Assembly (NCBI RefSeq): GCF_030406405.1
Contig: NZ_JAUEPL010000006.1
Location: 1-64,000, forward strand
DNA length: 64,000 nucleotides
Direction: 5' to 3'
Source: Streptomyces ficellus
GTDB taxonomy: Bacteria > Actinomycetota > Actinomycetes > Streptomycetales > Streptomycetaceae
Shown: positions 36,962-45,611 of the stretch, one piece after another
Numbering within the stretch: the first letter of the stretch is position 1
Layout: each line of letters opens with the position of its first letter
The notes under the pieces: model-generated
Told to the model about the DNA's origin: nothing
Seen by the model: the letters and a program-made list of their open reading frames with translations, nothing else
Database searches by the model: none
Translations under genes and position numbers: made by a program

Positions 36962-38262
36962 CCACCGACGAGCACGGACGCGAGCACGGACCCGAGCACG
37001 GGCACGGGAACGAGCAGGGGCAGGGCGGCTGGCAGCCGATCCCGCAGGGGGAGTACGACAGCGAGGCGACCGCCTTCGTACAGCTGCCGCCCGACATGTC
37101 GCCGGACGGCGCTCCCCTCGAAGCCCCCGGGCACGGCTACGTACCGGCGGAGGCGTGGGCGGCGCACGACCCGAACGCGACGTCGCAGTGGAACTTCCAG
37201 GAGGCGCCCGCGCCCGCCGTCCCCGCCCCGGCGCCCGCGCCCTCCGAGCTGACCGGACAGTGGACGATCCCGGTCGCGCAGGGGGATCTTCCGGACGAAT
37301 CCGGTGAGTTCAACACCTCGGCGCTGGCCTCGCAGTGGACGAGCGGCAACCCGCCGGCCACGCTGCCGGGCGGCGCGGCCGCGCCCTGGGCGACGGCGGC
37401 GCCGACGCCGGAAGACCCGGCCCAGGAACCGGCCCAGGAGCCGGGCCGGCAACCCGCCCCCGAGCCGGACGAAACCGCCTCCCAGCCGGCACCCCCCAGA
37501 CAGGAAGCCCAGCCCGAGTCTCCGGAAACCCAGGCCCAGGAACCCCAAGCCCAGGAACCCCAAGCCCAGGAACCCCAAGCCCAGGAACCCCAAGCTCCGG
37601 ACGCCCCAGCCCCGGACCCCCAGGCCGAGGAACCGCAGGTCTCTCAGGCGCCCCCCACCCACGTCACGGACAGCGACGAGCACCCGCACATCTCGTACGT
37701 CCTGCGCGTCAACGGCACGGACCGCCCCGTCACCGAGGCGTGGATCGGCGAGTCCCTGCTGTACGTCCTGCGCGAGCGGCTCGGTCTCGCCGGCGCCAAG
37801 GACGGCTGCTCGCAGGGCGAATGCGGCGCGTGCAACGTCCAGGTCGACGGCCGTCTCGTCGCCTCCTGCCTGGTGCCCGCCGCCACCGCGGCCGGCAGTG
37901 AAGTGCGCACGGTCGAGGGGCTGGCCACGGACGGCGAACCCTCCGACGTACAGCGCGCCCTCGCCCGGTGCGGAGCCGTCCAGTGCGGCTTCTGCATCCC
38001 GGGCATGGCCATGACGGTGCACGACCTCCTTGAGGGCAACCACGCCCCCTCGGAGCTGGAAACCCGCCAGGCGCTCTGCGGCAACCTCTGCCGCTGCACC
38101 GGCTACCGCGGCGTCCTGGACGCCGTACGGGAGGTCGTCGCCGGACGCGCGGCGAGCGCCGCCGCGGAGGCGGCCGGGGCGGCCGAGGCCACCGAAGAAG
38201 GCGCCGGACAGGCCCGTATCCCGCACCAGATCCCCCACCCGCACGACGGAGGCATGGCGTGA
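36958..38262 (+). CDS. Xanthine dehydrogenase family protein, [2Fe-2S] subunit with long N-terminal extension
   Basis: A 434-residue protein. The C-terminal ~165 residues are a standard two-cluster iron-sulfur subunit: CSQGECGACNVQVDG...C for the plant-ferredoxin cluster, and CGAVQCGFCIPGM...CGNLCRCTGY for the second. The first ~235 residues are an extra low-complexity part rich in Pro, Ala, Gln and Glu, starting GGWQPIPQGEYDSEATAFVQLP. It includes four identical QAQEP-type pentapeptides. From memory such extensions occur in other Streptomyces homologues. Overlaps the gene on each side by GTGA. Confidence 0.88.
   Translation: MTTDEHGREHGPEHGHGNEQGQGGWQPIPQGEYDSEATAFVQLPPDMSPDGAPLEAPGHGYVPAEAWAAHDPNATSQWNFQEAPAPAVPAPAPAPSELTGQWTIPVAQGDLPDESGEFNTSALASQWTSGNPPATLPGGAAAPWATAAPTPEDPAQEPAQEPGRQPAPEPDETASQPAPPRQEAQPESPETQAQEPQAQEPQAQEPQAQEPQAPDAPAPDPQAEEPQVSQAPPTHVTDSDEHPHISYVLRVNGTDRPVTEAWIGESLLYVLRERLGLAGAKDGCSQGECGACNVQVDGRLVASCLVPAATAAGSEVRTVEGLATDGEPSDVQRALARCGAVQCGFCIPGMAMTVHDLLEGNHAPSELETRQALCGNLCRCTGYRGVLDAVREVVAGRAASAAAEAAGAAEATEEGAGQARIPHQIPHPHDGGMA
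37534..37593 (+). repeat. Four perfect 15-bp tandem repeats in the iron-sulfur subunit gene
   Basis: GCCCAGGAACCCCAA is repeated four times exactly, encoding AQEPQ units in the extension. Identity at the DNA level suggests recent expansion; the frame is kept. Confidence 0.92.
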
Positions 38263-40577
38263 GCAACGACGCGGCCACCGCCATCCCGGCGGTCGACGGC
38301 CCCCAGGACCCGCGGCAGGAGCTCCCGGCCCACGGGCTCGGCGCGTCGCTGCCGTCCGCCGACGCCCGCGCCAAGACGGAGGGCACCTTCCCGTACGCCT
38401 CCGACCTGTGGGCCGAGGGGCTGCTCTGGGCGGCGCTCCTGCGCTCCCCGCACGCGCACGCGCGCGTGGTCTCGATCGACACGACGGCCGCCGCCGACAT
38501 GCCGGGCGTACGGGCCGTGGTGACCCACGCGGACGTGCCGGGCGAGGCCACCTACGGCCGCACGGTCGCCGACCGCCCGGTCTTCGCCTCCGACCTCGTA
38601 CGCCACCACGGCGAGGCCATCGCGGCGGTCGCCGCCGACCACCCGGACACGGCCCGCCTGGCCGCCGCGGCGATCGCCGTCGAGTACGAGATCCTCGACC
38701 CCGTCACCGACCCGGAGAAGGCCTTCGCGGCCCCGCCCCTCCACCCGGACGGCAACCTGATCCGTCACATCCCGCTGCGCTACGGCGACCCGGAGGCGAC
38801 CGGCGAGGTGATCGTCGAGGGCCTGTACCGCATCGGCCGCCAGGACCCGGCCCCCATCGGCGCCGAGGCCGGGCTCGCCGTACCCCGCCCGGACGGCGGC
38901 GTGGACATCTACACCGCCTCCACCGACCCGCACACCGACCGCGACCTGGCGGCGGCCTGCTTCGGCCTCGCCCCGGAACAGGTGAAAGTCGTCGTCACCG
39001 GCGTGCCGGGCGCGACGGGCGACCGCGAGGACCCGGGCTTCCAGATTCCGCTGGGCCTGCTCGCCCTGCGTACCGGCTGCCCCGTCAAACTCACCGCCAC
39101 CCGCGAGGAGTCCTTCCTCGGCCACGCCCACCGCCACCCCACCCTGCTGCGCTACCGCCACCACGCGGACGCCGAGGGGCGCCTGGTGAAGGTCGAGGCG
39201 CAGATCCTCCTGGACGCGGGCGCGTACGCCGACGCCTCCTCCGAGTCCCTCGCCGCCGCCGTCGCCTTCGCCTGCGGTCCGTACGTCGTGCCGCACGCCT
39301 TCGTCGAGGGCTGGGCCGTGCGCACCAACAACCCGCCCTCCGGCCATGTGCGGGGCGAGGGCGCGATGCAGGTCTGCGCGGCGTACGAGGCCCAGATGGA
39401 CAAGCTCGCCGCGCGCCTCGGCCTGGACCCGGCCGAACTGCGCCTGCGCAACGTGCTGGCCACGGGCGACATCCTGCCCACCGGCCAGACGGTCACCTGT
39501 CCGGCCCCCGTGGCGGAACTCCTCCAGGCCGTACGGGACTTCCCCCTGCCCGCCCTCCCCAAGGACTCCCCGGAGCACGGCTGGCTGCTGCCCGGCGGCC
39601 CGGAGGGCGCGGGCGAGCCCGGCGCCGTACGCCGCGGGGTGGGCTACGCGGTGGGCATGGTCCACATGCTCGGCGCGGAGGGCGCGGACGAGGTCTCCAC
39701 GGCCACGGTCAAGGTCCACGACGGCGTCGCCACGGTCATCTGCGCGGCCGTGGAGACCGGCCAGGGCTTCTCCACCCTCGCGCGCCAGATCGTCCAGGAG
39801 ACCCTGGGCATCGAGGACGTGCACGTGGCCTCCGTCGACACCGACCAGCCCCCGGCCGGCCCGGCCGCGCACGGCCGCCACACCTGGGTCTCGGGCGGCG
39901 CGGTGGAGCGCGCGGCCAAAATGGTGAGAACCCAGCTGCTCCAGCCCCTGGCCCACAAGTTCGGCATGTCCACCGAGCTGCTCCAGATCACCGACGGCAA
40001 GATCACGTCGTACGACGGCGTGCTGTCCACCACCGTCACCGAGGCCATGGACGGCAAGGAACTGTGGGCCACCGCCCAGTGCCGCCCCCACCCCACCGAA
40101 CCCCTGGACGACGCCGGCCAGGGCGACGCCTTCGTGGGCCTCGCCTTCTGCGCCATCCGCGCGGTCGTGGACGTCGACATCGAACTCGGCTCGATCCGTG
40201 TCGTGGAGATGGCGGTCGCCCAGGACGTGGGCCGCGTCCTCAACCCCGCCCAGCTCGCCACCCGCATCGAAGCGGGCGTCACACAGGGCGTCGGCGCCGC
40301 CCTCACCGAGAACCTCCGCACCTCCCGCGGCCTGGTCCGCCACCCGGACCTCACGGGCTACGCGCTCCCGACGTCCCTGGACGCCCCGGACATCCGCATC
40401 GTCAAGCTCATCGAGGAACGCGACGTGGTCGCCCCCTTCGGCGCCAAACCCGCCAGCGCGGCCCCGGTCGTCACCTCCCCGGCCGCCGTAGCCTCCGCGG
40501 TCCGCGCCGCCACCGGCCGCCCCGTCAACCGCCTCCCCATCCGCCCCCAGTCAGCGGTCGCCGTCCCCACCACCTGA
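38259..40577 (+). CDS. Xanthine dehydrogenase family protein, molybdopterin-binding subunit
   Basis: A 772-residue large subunit of the aldehyde oxidase/xanthine dehydrogenase fold. Recognisable blocks include FPYASDLW...LWAALLRSPHAHARV, GEAIAAVAADHPDTARLAA, TNNPPSGHVRGEGAMQVCAAYEAQMDKLA, ICAAVETGQGFSTLARQI, and EMAVAQDVGRVLNPAQLATRIEAGVTQGVGAAL. Two sites deviate from active xanthine dehydrogenases: RGFG is RGEG, and the catalytic glutamate in the GAK-x-x-G-E-P-P motif is replaced (GAKPASAAP). The substrate may therefore not be a purine. Translationally coupled to the iron-sulfur subunit. Confidence 0.87.
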   Translation: MSNDAATAIPAVDGPQDPRQELPAHGLGASLPSADARAKTEGTFPYASDLWAEGLLWAALLRSPHAHARVVSIDTTAAADMPGVRAVVTHADVPGEATYGRTVADRPVFASDLVRHHGEAIAAVAADHPDTARLAAAAIAVEYEILDPVTDPEKAFAAPPLHPDGNLIRHIPLRYGDPEATGEVIVEGLYRIGRQDPAPIGAEAGLAVPRPDGGVDIYTASTDPHTDRDLAAACFGLAPEQVKVVVTGVPGATGDREDPGFQIPLGLLALRTGCPVKLTATREESFLGHAHRHPTLLRYRHHADAEGRLVKVEAQILLDAGAYADASSESLAAAVAFACGPYVVPHAFVEGWAVRTNNPPSGHVRGEGAMQVCAAYEAQMDKLAARLGLDPAELRLRNVLATGDILPTGQTVTCPAPVAELLQAVRDFPLPALPKDSPEHGWLLPGGPEGAGEPGAVRRGVGYAVGMVHMLGAEGADEVSTATVKVHDGVATVICAAVETGQGFSTLARQIVQETLGIEDVHVASVDTDQPPAGPAAHGRHTWVSGGAVERAAKMVRTQLLQPLAHKFGMSTELLQITDGKITSYDGVLSTTVTEAMDGKELWATAQCRPHPTEPLDDAGQGDAFVGLAFCAIRAVVDVDIELGSIRVVEMAVAQDVGRVLNPAQLATRIEAGVTQGVGAALTENLRTSRGLVRHPDLTGYALPTSLDAPDIRIVKLIEERDVVAPFGAKPASAAPVVTSPAAVASAVRAATGRPVNRLPIRPQSAVAVPTT

Positions 40578-40672
40578 CCGCCGGGCGGCGGTCACGGCCT
40601 ACGACCATGGGACGAGGTCGCTCCGGTCCACGGACAGGGGCCAGATGGGGGAATGCCACTTACGGTGAGGGC

Positions 40673-42100
40673 ATGACCGTTGTGGGAAGCAGTCGCACAG
40701 GGATGTCCGCCGGGCCGCAGAAGCCCGGCGGTGTTCTTGGGCGGCAGCATCGTGCGCTCAGTGTCGGGATCATCTCCGTGGTGATGCTGATCGCCTTCGA
40801 GGCGACCGCCGTCGGTACGGCTATGCCGGTGGCAGCGCGGGAGTTGCACGGGATTCCGCTGTACGCGTTCGCGTTCTCGGCGTACTTCACCACCAGCCTC
40901 TTCGCGATGGTGCTGTCCGGTCAGTGGTCGGACCGCGCCGGGCCGCTCGGGCCGCTGACCGCCGGGATCGCCGCCTTCGGGGCCGGGCTGCTGCTGTCCG
41001 GGACGGCGGGGGTGATGTGGCTGTTCATCCTCGGGCGGGCCGTGCAGGGGCTGGGCGGCGGGCTGGTGATCGTGGCGCTGTACGTGGTCGTCAGCCGGGC
41101 GTACGCGGAGCGGCTGCGGCCCGCGATCATGGCGGCGTTCGCGGCCGGGTGGGTGATCCCCTCGGTCGTCGGGCCGCTCGCCGCCGGGACGGTGACCGAG
41201 CGGCTGGGCTGGCGGTGGGTCTTCGTCGGCATCCCCGTGCTCGTCGTCCTGCCACTGGCGCTCGCCCTGCCGGCGATACGGCGGATGGCGTCCGGGCCGG
41301 CCGAGCGGGAGGCGCCGGTGGCGTTCGACGGGCGGCGCATCCGGCTGGCGCTGGGGATCTCGCTGGGCGCGGGCCTGCTCCAGTACGCGGGCCAGGACCT
41401 CCGCCCGCTGTCGCTGGTCCCGGCGGTGGCGGGCACCGCCCTGCTGGTGCCCGCCGCGCTCGGGCTGCTGCCGCGCGGCACGTACCGGGCGGCGCGCGGG
41501 CTGCCGTCGGTGGTGCTGCTGCGGGGGCTGGCGGCGGGGGCGTTCATCTCGGCCGAGTCGTTCGTGCCGCTGATGCTGGTCACCGAGCGGGGCCTGAGCC
41601 CCACCATGGCGGGGCTTTCGCTGGCGGTGGGCGGGGCGACATGGGCACTGGGCTCGTACCTCCAGTCACGGCCACGCGTGGAGCCGTACCGCGAGCGGCT
41701 GATGGTGCTGGGGATGCTGCTGGTCGCGGCGGCCATCGTGACCGTGCCGAGCGTGCTCATCCCCGCCGTACCGGTGTGGATCGTGGGCGTCGCCTGGGGC
41801 TTCGGCTGCCTCGGCATGGGCATGGTCATCGCCTCCACGAGCGTGCTGCTGCTGAAGCTGTCGGCGCCGGAGGAGGCGGGCGCCAACTCGGCCGCCCTCC
41901 AGATCTCCGACGGCCTCGCCAACGCCCTGCTCCTCACGGGCGGCGGCGCGGCCTTCGCGGCGCTGGGCGGCGGCTCGGCGGCCGGGCACGCGGTGGTGAC
42001 GGGCGGCTCGCACCCGGCCGCCTTCGCGGCGGTGTTCCTGCCGATGGCGGGGGTGGCCGTGGTGGGGGCGTGGGTGGCGACGCGGTTGCGGGTGCGGTAG
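40673..42100 (+). CDS. MFS transporter
   Basis: A 475-residue major facilitator with a long hydrophobic pattern fitting 12-14 helices (DHA2-like start AFEATAVGTAMPVAARELHG). Motif A is QWSDRAGPLGPL, and GRAVQGLGGGLVIVALYVVVSRAY is the helix 4 region. It is probably drug or metabolite efflux. ATG 40673 lies seven bases after TACGGT (a possible -10), so the message may be leaderless; ATG 40703 is an alternative. The frame is open far upstream across the previous gene, but only this part is real. Confidence 0.88.
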   Translation: MTVVGSSRTGMSAGPQKPGGVLGRQHRALSVGIISVVMLIAFEATAVGTAMPVAARELHGIPLYAFAFSAYFTTSLFAMVLSGQWSDRAGPLGPLTAGIAAFGAGLLLSGTAGVMWLFILGRAVQGLGGGLVIVALYVVVSRAYAERLRPAIMAAFAAGWVIPSVVGPLAAGTVTERLGWRWVFVGIPVLVVLPLALALPAIRRMASGPAEREAPVAFDGRRIRLALGISLGAGLLQYAGQDLRPLSLVPAVAGTALLVPAALGLLPRGTYRAARGLPSVVLLRGLAAGAFISAESFVPLMLVTERGLSPTMAGLSLAVGGATWALGSYLQSRPRVEPYRERLMVLGMLLVAAAIVTVPSVLIPAVPVWIVGVAWGFGCLGMGMVIASTSVLLLKLSAPEEAGANSAALQISDGLANALLLTGGGAAFAALGGGSAAGHAVVTGGSHPAAFAAVFLPMAGVAVVGAWVATRLRVR

Positions 42101-42122
42101 GCGGTCGGCGCGCCAGAGCGTA

Positions 42123-42157
42123 GTACCACTCTGACCCCACGCGGTGGTACCATTCTG
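42123..42157 (+). promoter_or_regulatory. Repeated operator of the toxin-antitoxin pair
   Basis: GTACCACTCTG (42123-42133) and GTACCATTCTG (42147-42157) form a direct repeat 24 bases apart. The same bases form an inverted GTACCAC/GTGGTAC pair. This ends three bases before the antitoxin ATG, as expected for antitoxin autorepression. Confidence 0.6.
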
Positions 42158-42159
42158 GT

Positions 42160-42360
42160 ATGGCTATGAACCTTCGCCTCCGTGATGACCAGACCGACGC
42201 CATAAGGCAGCGCGCCGAGCAGGAGGGCGTCAGCATGCACGCCATAGTGCTTCAGGCGGTCGACGACTACCTCGCGCGTACGGCACAGCAGGCCATCGTG
42301 CGCAAGACGGCCAAGGAGCAGGCCGCCAAGTGGCACGAACTGATGGAGCGCCTCAAGTGA
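42160..42360 (+). CDS. Antitoxin of a Doc-type toxin-antitoxin module
   Basis: A 66-residue protein, MAMNLRLRDDQTDAIRQRAEQEGVSMHAIV..., with a ribbon-helix-helix-like N-terminus (short beta strand then two helices). A charged, helical C-terminal tail (KTAKEQAAKWHELMERLK) would wrap the toxin. Overlaps the toxin start (GTGA), giving translational coupling and antitoxin-first order. Neighbouring repeats suggest autoregulation. Confidence 0.85.
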   Translation: MAMNLRLRDDQTDAIRQRAEQEGVSMHAIVLQAVDDYLARTAQQAIVRKTAKEQAAKWHELMERLK

Positions 42361-42737
42361 CGTGCGTCTATCTGTCGTCGGAAGACGTCCTGGCCATCGC
42401 CGAACACGCGGTCGATGACCAGGGCGTCGTCGTCCGTGACGCCGGGCTTCTCGAATCGGCGGTGCACCGGCCCGCGGCCGCCATGTTCGGTCAGGAGGCG
42501 TATCCGGATCTCATCGACAAGGCGGCCGCGCTGCTCCAGTCACTCGCGATCAACCACCCGTTCGTCGACGGCAACAAGCGCACCGCGTGGCTGTCCTGTG
42601 TGACCTTCCTCGCCATGAACGGTGTGCAGTTGCGGCCGGACATCGACGCGGCCGAGCGGCTGGTGATCGCGGTCGCCACAGGTGAGGCGGACGAAGTGAA
42701 GGTCATCGCCGAAGGGCTGCGCGGCCTCGCGCTGTGA
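42357..42737 (+). CDS. Fic/Doc family toxin
   Basis: A 126-residue Doc-like protein. The Fic motif reads HPFVDGNKRTA, with the catalytic histidine. Doc toxins with this short form phosphorylate EF-Tu and stop translation, while longer Fic enzymes AMPylate. The upstream YLSSEDVLAIAEHAV and LLESAVHRPAAAMFGQEAYPDLIDKAAALLQSLAIN match Doc family helices. GTG start overlaps the antitoxin stop. A terminator follows. Confidence 0.9.
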   Translation: MTCVYLSSEDVLAIAEHAVDDQGVVVRDAGLLESAVHRPAAAMFGQEAYPDLIDKAAALLQSLAINHPFVDGNKRTAWLSCVTFLAMNGVQLRPDIDAAERLVIAVATGEADEVKVIAEGLRGLAL

Positions 42738-42751
42738 CCCGGGTCTCAACT

Positions 42752-42783
42752 GCTCCCGGCCCGGTGTCGTCCGGGCCGGGAGC
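42752..42783 (+). terminator. Terminator after the toxin gene
   Basis: Perfect 13-bp stem GCTCCCGGCCCGG with 42771-42783 and a six-base loop. GTGACCC and GGGTCAC further out (42734-42740, 42784-42790) extend it. Confidence 0.8.
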
Positions 42784-42849
42784 GGGTCACGGCACCGGTA
42801 GGGTGGCCCGGTTGTCGTACGTAACAGCCGAGAGACCGAATCGGAGACC

Positions 42850-44634
42850 GTGACTACTACCGCCTCCCATCACCTCTCACCCGCCTTCCCCGGCCGCGCC
42901 CCCTGGGGCACCGCGAACAAGCTGCGTGCCTGGCAGCAGGCCGCGATGGAGAAGTACATCCAGGAGCAGCCGCGCGATTTCCTCGCGGTCGCGACGCCCG
43001 GCGCCGGTAAGACCACCTTCGCGCTGACGCTCGCCTCCTGGCTGCTGCACCACCATGTCGTGCAGCAGGTCACCGTCGTCGCGCCGACCGAGCACCTGAA
43101 GAAGCAGTGGGCGGCCGCCGCCGCGCGGATAGGCATCAAGCTGGACCCGGACTACAGCGCCGGGCCGCTGAGCAAGGAGTACCACGGGGTGGCGGTCACC
43201 TACGCCGGCGTCGGCGTACGGCCCATGCTGCACCGCAACCGCAGCGAGCAGCGCAAGACGCTCGTCATCCTCGACGAGATCCACCACGCCGGTGACTCCA
43301 AGTCCTGGGGCGAGGCCTGCCTGGAGGCGTTCGAGCCCGCGACGCGTCGGCTCGCGCTCACCGGTACGCCGTTCCGGTCCGACACCAACCCCATCCCCTT
43401 CGTCACGTACGAGGAGGGCAACGACGGCATCCGGCGGTCGTCCGCCGACTACACGTACGGATACGGCAACGCGCTCGGCGACGGGGTCGTCCGGCCCGTC
43501 ATCTTCCTCAGCTACAGCGGCAACATGCGCTGGCGCACCAAGGCCGGTGACGAGGTCGCGGCCAAGCTCGGCGAGCCGATGACCAAGGACGCCATCTCGC
43601 AGGCCTGGCGCACCGCTCTCGACCCGCGCGGCGACTGGATGCCGAACGTGCTGCGCGCCGCCGACCAGCGGCTCACCGAGGTCCGCAAGGGCATCCCGGA
43701 CGCGGGCGGGCTCGTCATCGCCTCCGACCAGGACTCGGCCCGCGCGTACGCCAAGCTCCTCCGCGAGATCACGGGCACCAGGGCGACCGTCGTCCTCTCC
43801 GACGACGCGGGCGCCTCGAAGCGGATCGACGAGTTCAGCGAGGGCGACGACCGCTGGATGGTCGCGGTCCGGATGGTGTCCGAGGGCGTCGACGTACCGC
43901 GCCTCGCGGTCGGCGTGTACGCGACGACGATCTCGACGCCGCTGTTCTTCGCGCAGGCGGTGGGGCGTTTCGTACGTTCCCGCCGGCGCGGCGAGACGGC
44001 CTCCGTCTTCCTGCCGACCATCCCCACCCTCCTCACCTTCGCCGGCGAGATGGAGGTGGAGCGCGACCACGCCCTCGACAAGCCGAAGAAGGCGGGCGAG
44101 GACGATCCGTACGCCGAGTCCGAGAAGGAGATGGACGAGGCCAACAAGCAGCAGGACGAGGACACCGGCGAGCAGGACATGCTGCCCTTCGAGGCGCTGG
44201 AGTCCGACGCGGTCTTCGACCGGGTGCTGTACGACGGCGCCGAGTTCGGCATGCAGGCCCACCCCGGCAGCGAGGAGGAGCAGGACTACCTCGGCATCCC
44301 CGGGCTCCTTGAGCCCGACCAGGTGCAGCTGCTGCTGCGCAAGCGGCAGGCCCGGCAGATCGCGCACAGCAGGCAGAAGCCGGCCGAGGAGGCCGACCTG
44401 CTGGAGCTGCCGGCCGAGCGGCGGCCGGTCGTCTCGCACAAGGAGCTGCTGGAGCTGCGCAAGCAGCTGAACACGATGGTGGGCGCGTACGTCCACCAGA
44501 GCGGCAAGCCGCACGGGGTGATCCACACCGAGCTGCGCCGGGTGTGCGGCGGGCCGCCGAGCGCGGAGGCGACGGCCGGGCAGATCCGGGAGCGGATCAA
44601 GAAGGTCCAGGAGTGGGCCACACGGATGCGCTGA
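42850..44634 (+). CDS. DEAD/DEAH-box superfamily 2 helicase
   Basis: A 594-residue SF2 helicase. It has motif I VATPGAGKTT, Ia VVAPTEHLKKQW, motif II DEIHHAGD (DEIH box), motif III LTGTPFRSD, motif V MVSEGVDVPRL and motif VI QAVGRFVRSRRRGE. An acidic, glutamate-rich insert (~415-450) and a C-terminal region (SHKELLELRKQLNTMVGAYVHQSGKPHGVIHTELRR) follow, the latter typical of a widely conserved actinobacterial helicase of unknown role. GTG start. It lies 112 bases after the toxin gene with a terminator between. Confidence 0.92.
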   Translation: MTTTASHHLSPAFPGRAPWGTANKLRAWQQAAMEKYIQEQPRDFLAVATPGAGKTTFALTLASWLLHHHVVQQVTVVAPTEHLKKQWAAAAARIGIKLDPDYSAGPLSKEYHGVAVTYAGVGVRPMLHRNRSEQRKTLVILDEIHHAGDSKSWGEACLEAFEPATRRLALTGTPFRSDTNPIPFVTYEEGNDGIRRSSADYTYGYGNALGDGVVRPVIFLSYSGNMRWRTKAGDEVAAKLGEPMTKDAISQAWRTALDPRGDWMPNVLRAADQRLTEVRKGIPDAGGLVIASDQDSARAYAKLLREITGTRATVVLSDDAGASKRIDEFSEGDDRWMVAVRMVSEGVDVPRLAVGVYATTISTPLFFAQAVGRFVRSRRRGETASVFLPTIPTLLTFAGEMEVERDHALDKPKKAGEDDPYAESEKEMDEANKQQDEDTGEQDMLPFEALESDAVFDRVLYDGAEFGMQAHPGSEEEQDYLGIPGLLEPDQVQLLLRKRQARQIAHSRQKPAEEADLLELPAERRPVVSHKELLELRKQLNTMVGAYVHQSGKPHGVIHTELRRVCGGPPSAEATAGQIRERIKKVQEWATRMR

Positions 44635-44908
44635 GCGCGCGAGCCGTACATCGCAAAACACGCATACCGGGACGGAATTTCCGTACAGCAATCGCTTGCG
44701 CCCGGATTCTGGACGAGGTCTTCCGCTGAGCGGAGCCGCTCGCTACTGTCCCGGCAATCGCAGTGCAAACGTTCCGTGGCAGCGCCGCCGCGGAGCGCAG
44801 CCGGTGCGCCATGCCTGCCGGCGGCCTCTCCGTGCGTCGCCGATGGGACCGGTGCCGTATCCGCCGTTGAGAGTACCCGCCGTCACTCACTCCGAAGGAG
44901 AGGGCGTC
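44635..44908 (+). promoter_or_regulatory. Upstream region of the IclR gene
   Basis: About 275 bases with no gene. ACGGAATTTCCGT at 44672-44684 is a palindrome around one T, similar to the GGAAAT/ATTTCC cores bound by IclR proteins. TACTGT near 44743 is a possible -10 and GAAGGAG precedes the GTG start. Confidence 0.4.
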
Positions 44909-45550
44909 GTGACCGCGGAGACATCCCAGACGCTCGACCGAGGACTGCGCGTCCTCAAGCTGCTCGCCGACACCGACCACGGGCTGACCGTCACCGAGTT
45001 GTCCAACAAACTCGGCGTCAACCGCACCGTCGTCTACCGTCTGCTCGCCACGCTCGAACAGCACGCCCTCGTGCGCCGTGACCTGGGCGGCCGGGCCCGC
45101 GTCGGCCTCGGCGTGCTGCGGCTTGGCCGCCAGGTCCACCCCCTCGTACGGGAGGCCGCGCTGCCCGCGCTGCGGGCGCTGGCCGAGGACATAGGGGCCA
45201 CCGCCCACCTCACCCTGGTCGACGGGGCGGAGGCGCTCGCCGTCGCGGTCGTCGAGCCGACGTGGACCGACTACCACGTGGCGTACCGGGCCGGTTTCCG
45301 CCACCCGCTGGACCGGGGCGCGGCCGGCCGCGCGATCCTCGCCGCCCGGCAGGGCGTGCTGAGCGACCCGGGCTACACCCTCACGCACGGCGAGCTGGAA
45401 GCGGGCGCGAGCGGCGCGGCGGCCCCGCTGCTGGGTGTCACGGGCATCGAGGGCAGCGTGGGCGTGGTCATGCTGGCCGACGCCGTACCGGAACGGGTCG
45501 GGCCCCGCGTGGTCGACGCGGCACGGGAGGTCGCCGACGCCCTGCGGTGA
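44909..45550 (+). CDS. IclR-family transcriptional regulator
   Basis: A 213-residue regulator. The N-terminal winged helix is clear (TLDRGLRVLKLLADTDHGLTVTELSNKLGVNRTVVYRLLATLEQHALVRRD). The C-terminal effector domain follows (LPALRALAEDIGATAHLTLVDGAEALAVAVVEPTWTDYHVAYRAGFRHPLDRGAAGRAILA). IclR proteins usually control catabolic genes, but no catabolic partner is adjacent. The nearest metabolic gene is hppD, 1.6 kb away. GTG start chosen for its GAAGGAGAG ribosome site. Confidence 0.9.
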   Translation: MTAETSQTLDRGLRVLKLLADTDHGLTVTELSNKLGVNRTVVYRLLATLEQHALVRRDLGGRARVGLGVLRLGRQVHPLVREAALPALRALAEDIGATAHLTLVDGAEALAVAVVEPTWTDYHVAYRAGFRHPLDRGAAGRAILAARQGVLSDPGYTLTHGELEAGASGAAAPLLGVTGIEGSVGVVMLADAVPERVGPRVVDAAREVADALR

Positions 45551-45611
45551 CGGGGCGGGCGGGGCGGGCGGGGCGCGTCAGCGCGCGGGGGCGGGCCGAT
45601 AGATTGGCACC

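Noticed and set aside
38030..40672. The frame of the second MFS transporter is open ~2.6 kb upstream of its start, suggesting a giant fusion
   Set aside because: That part is a shadow of the molybdenum hydroxylase genes (Arg/Pro/Gly-rich). The MFS protein starts normally at 40673.
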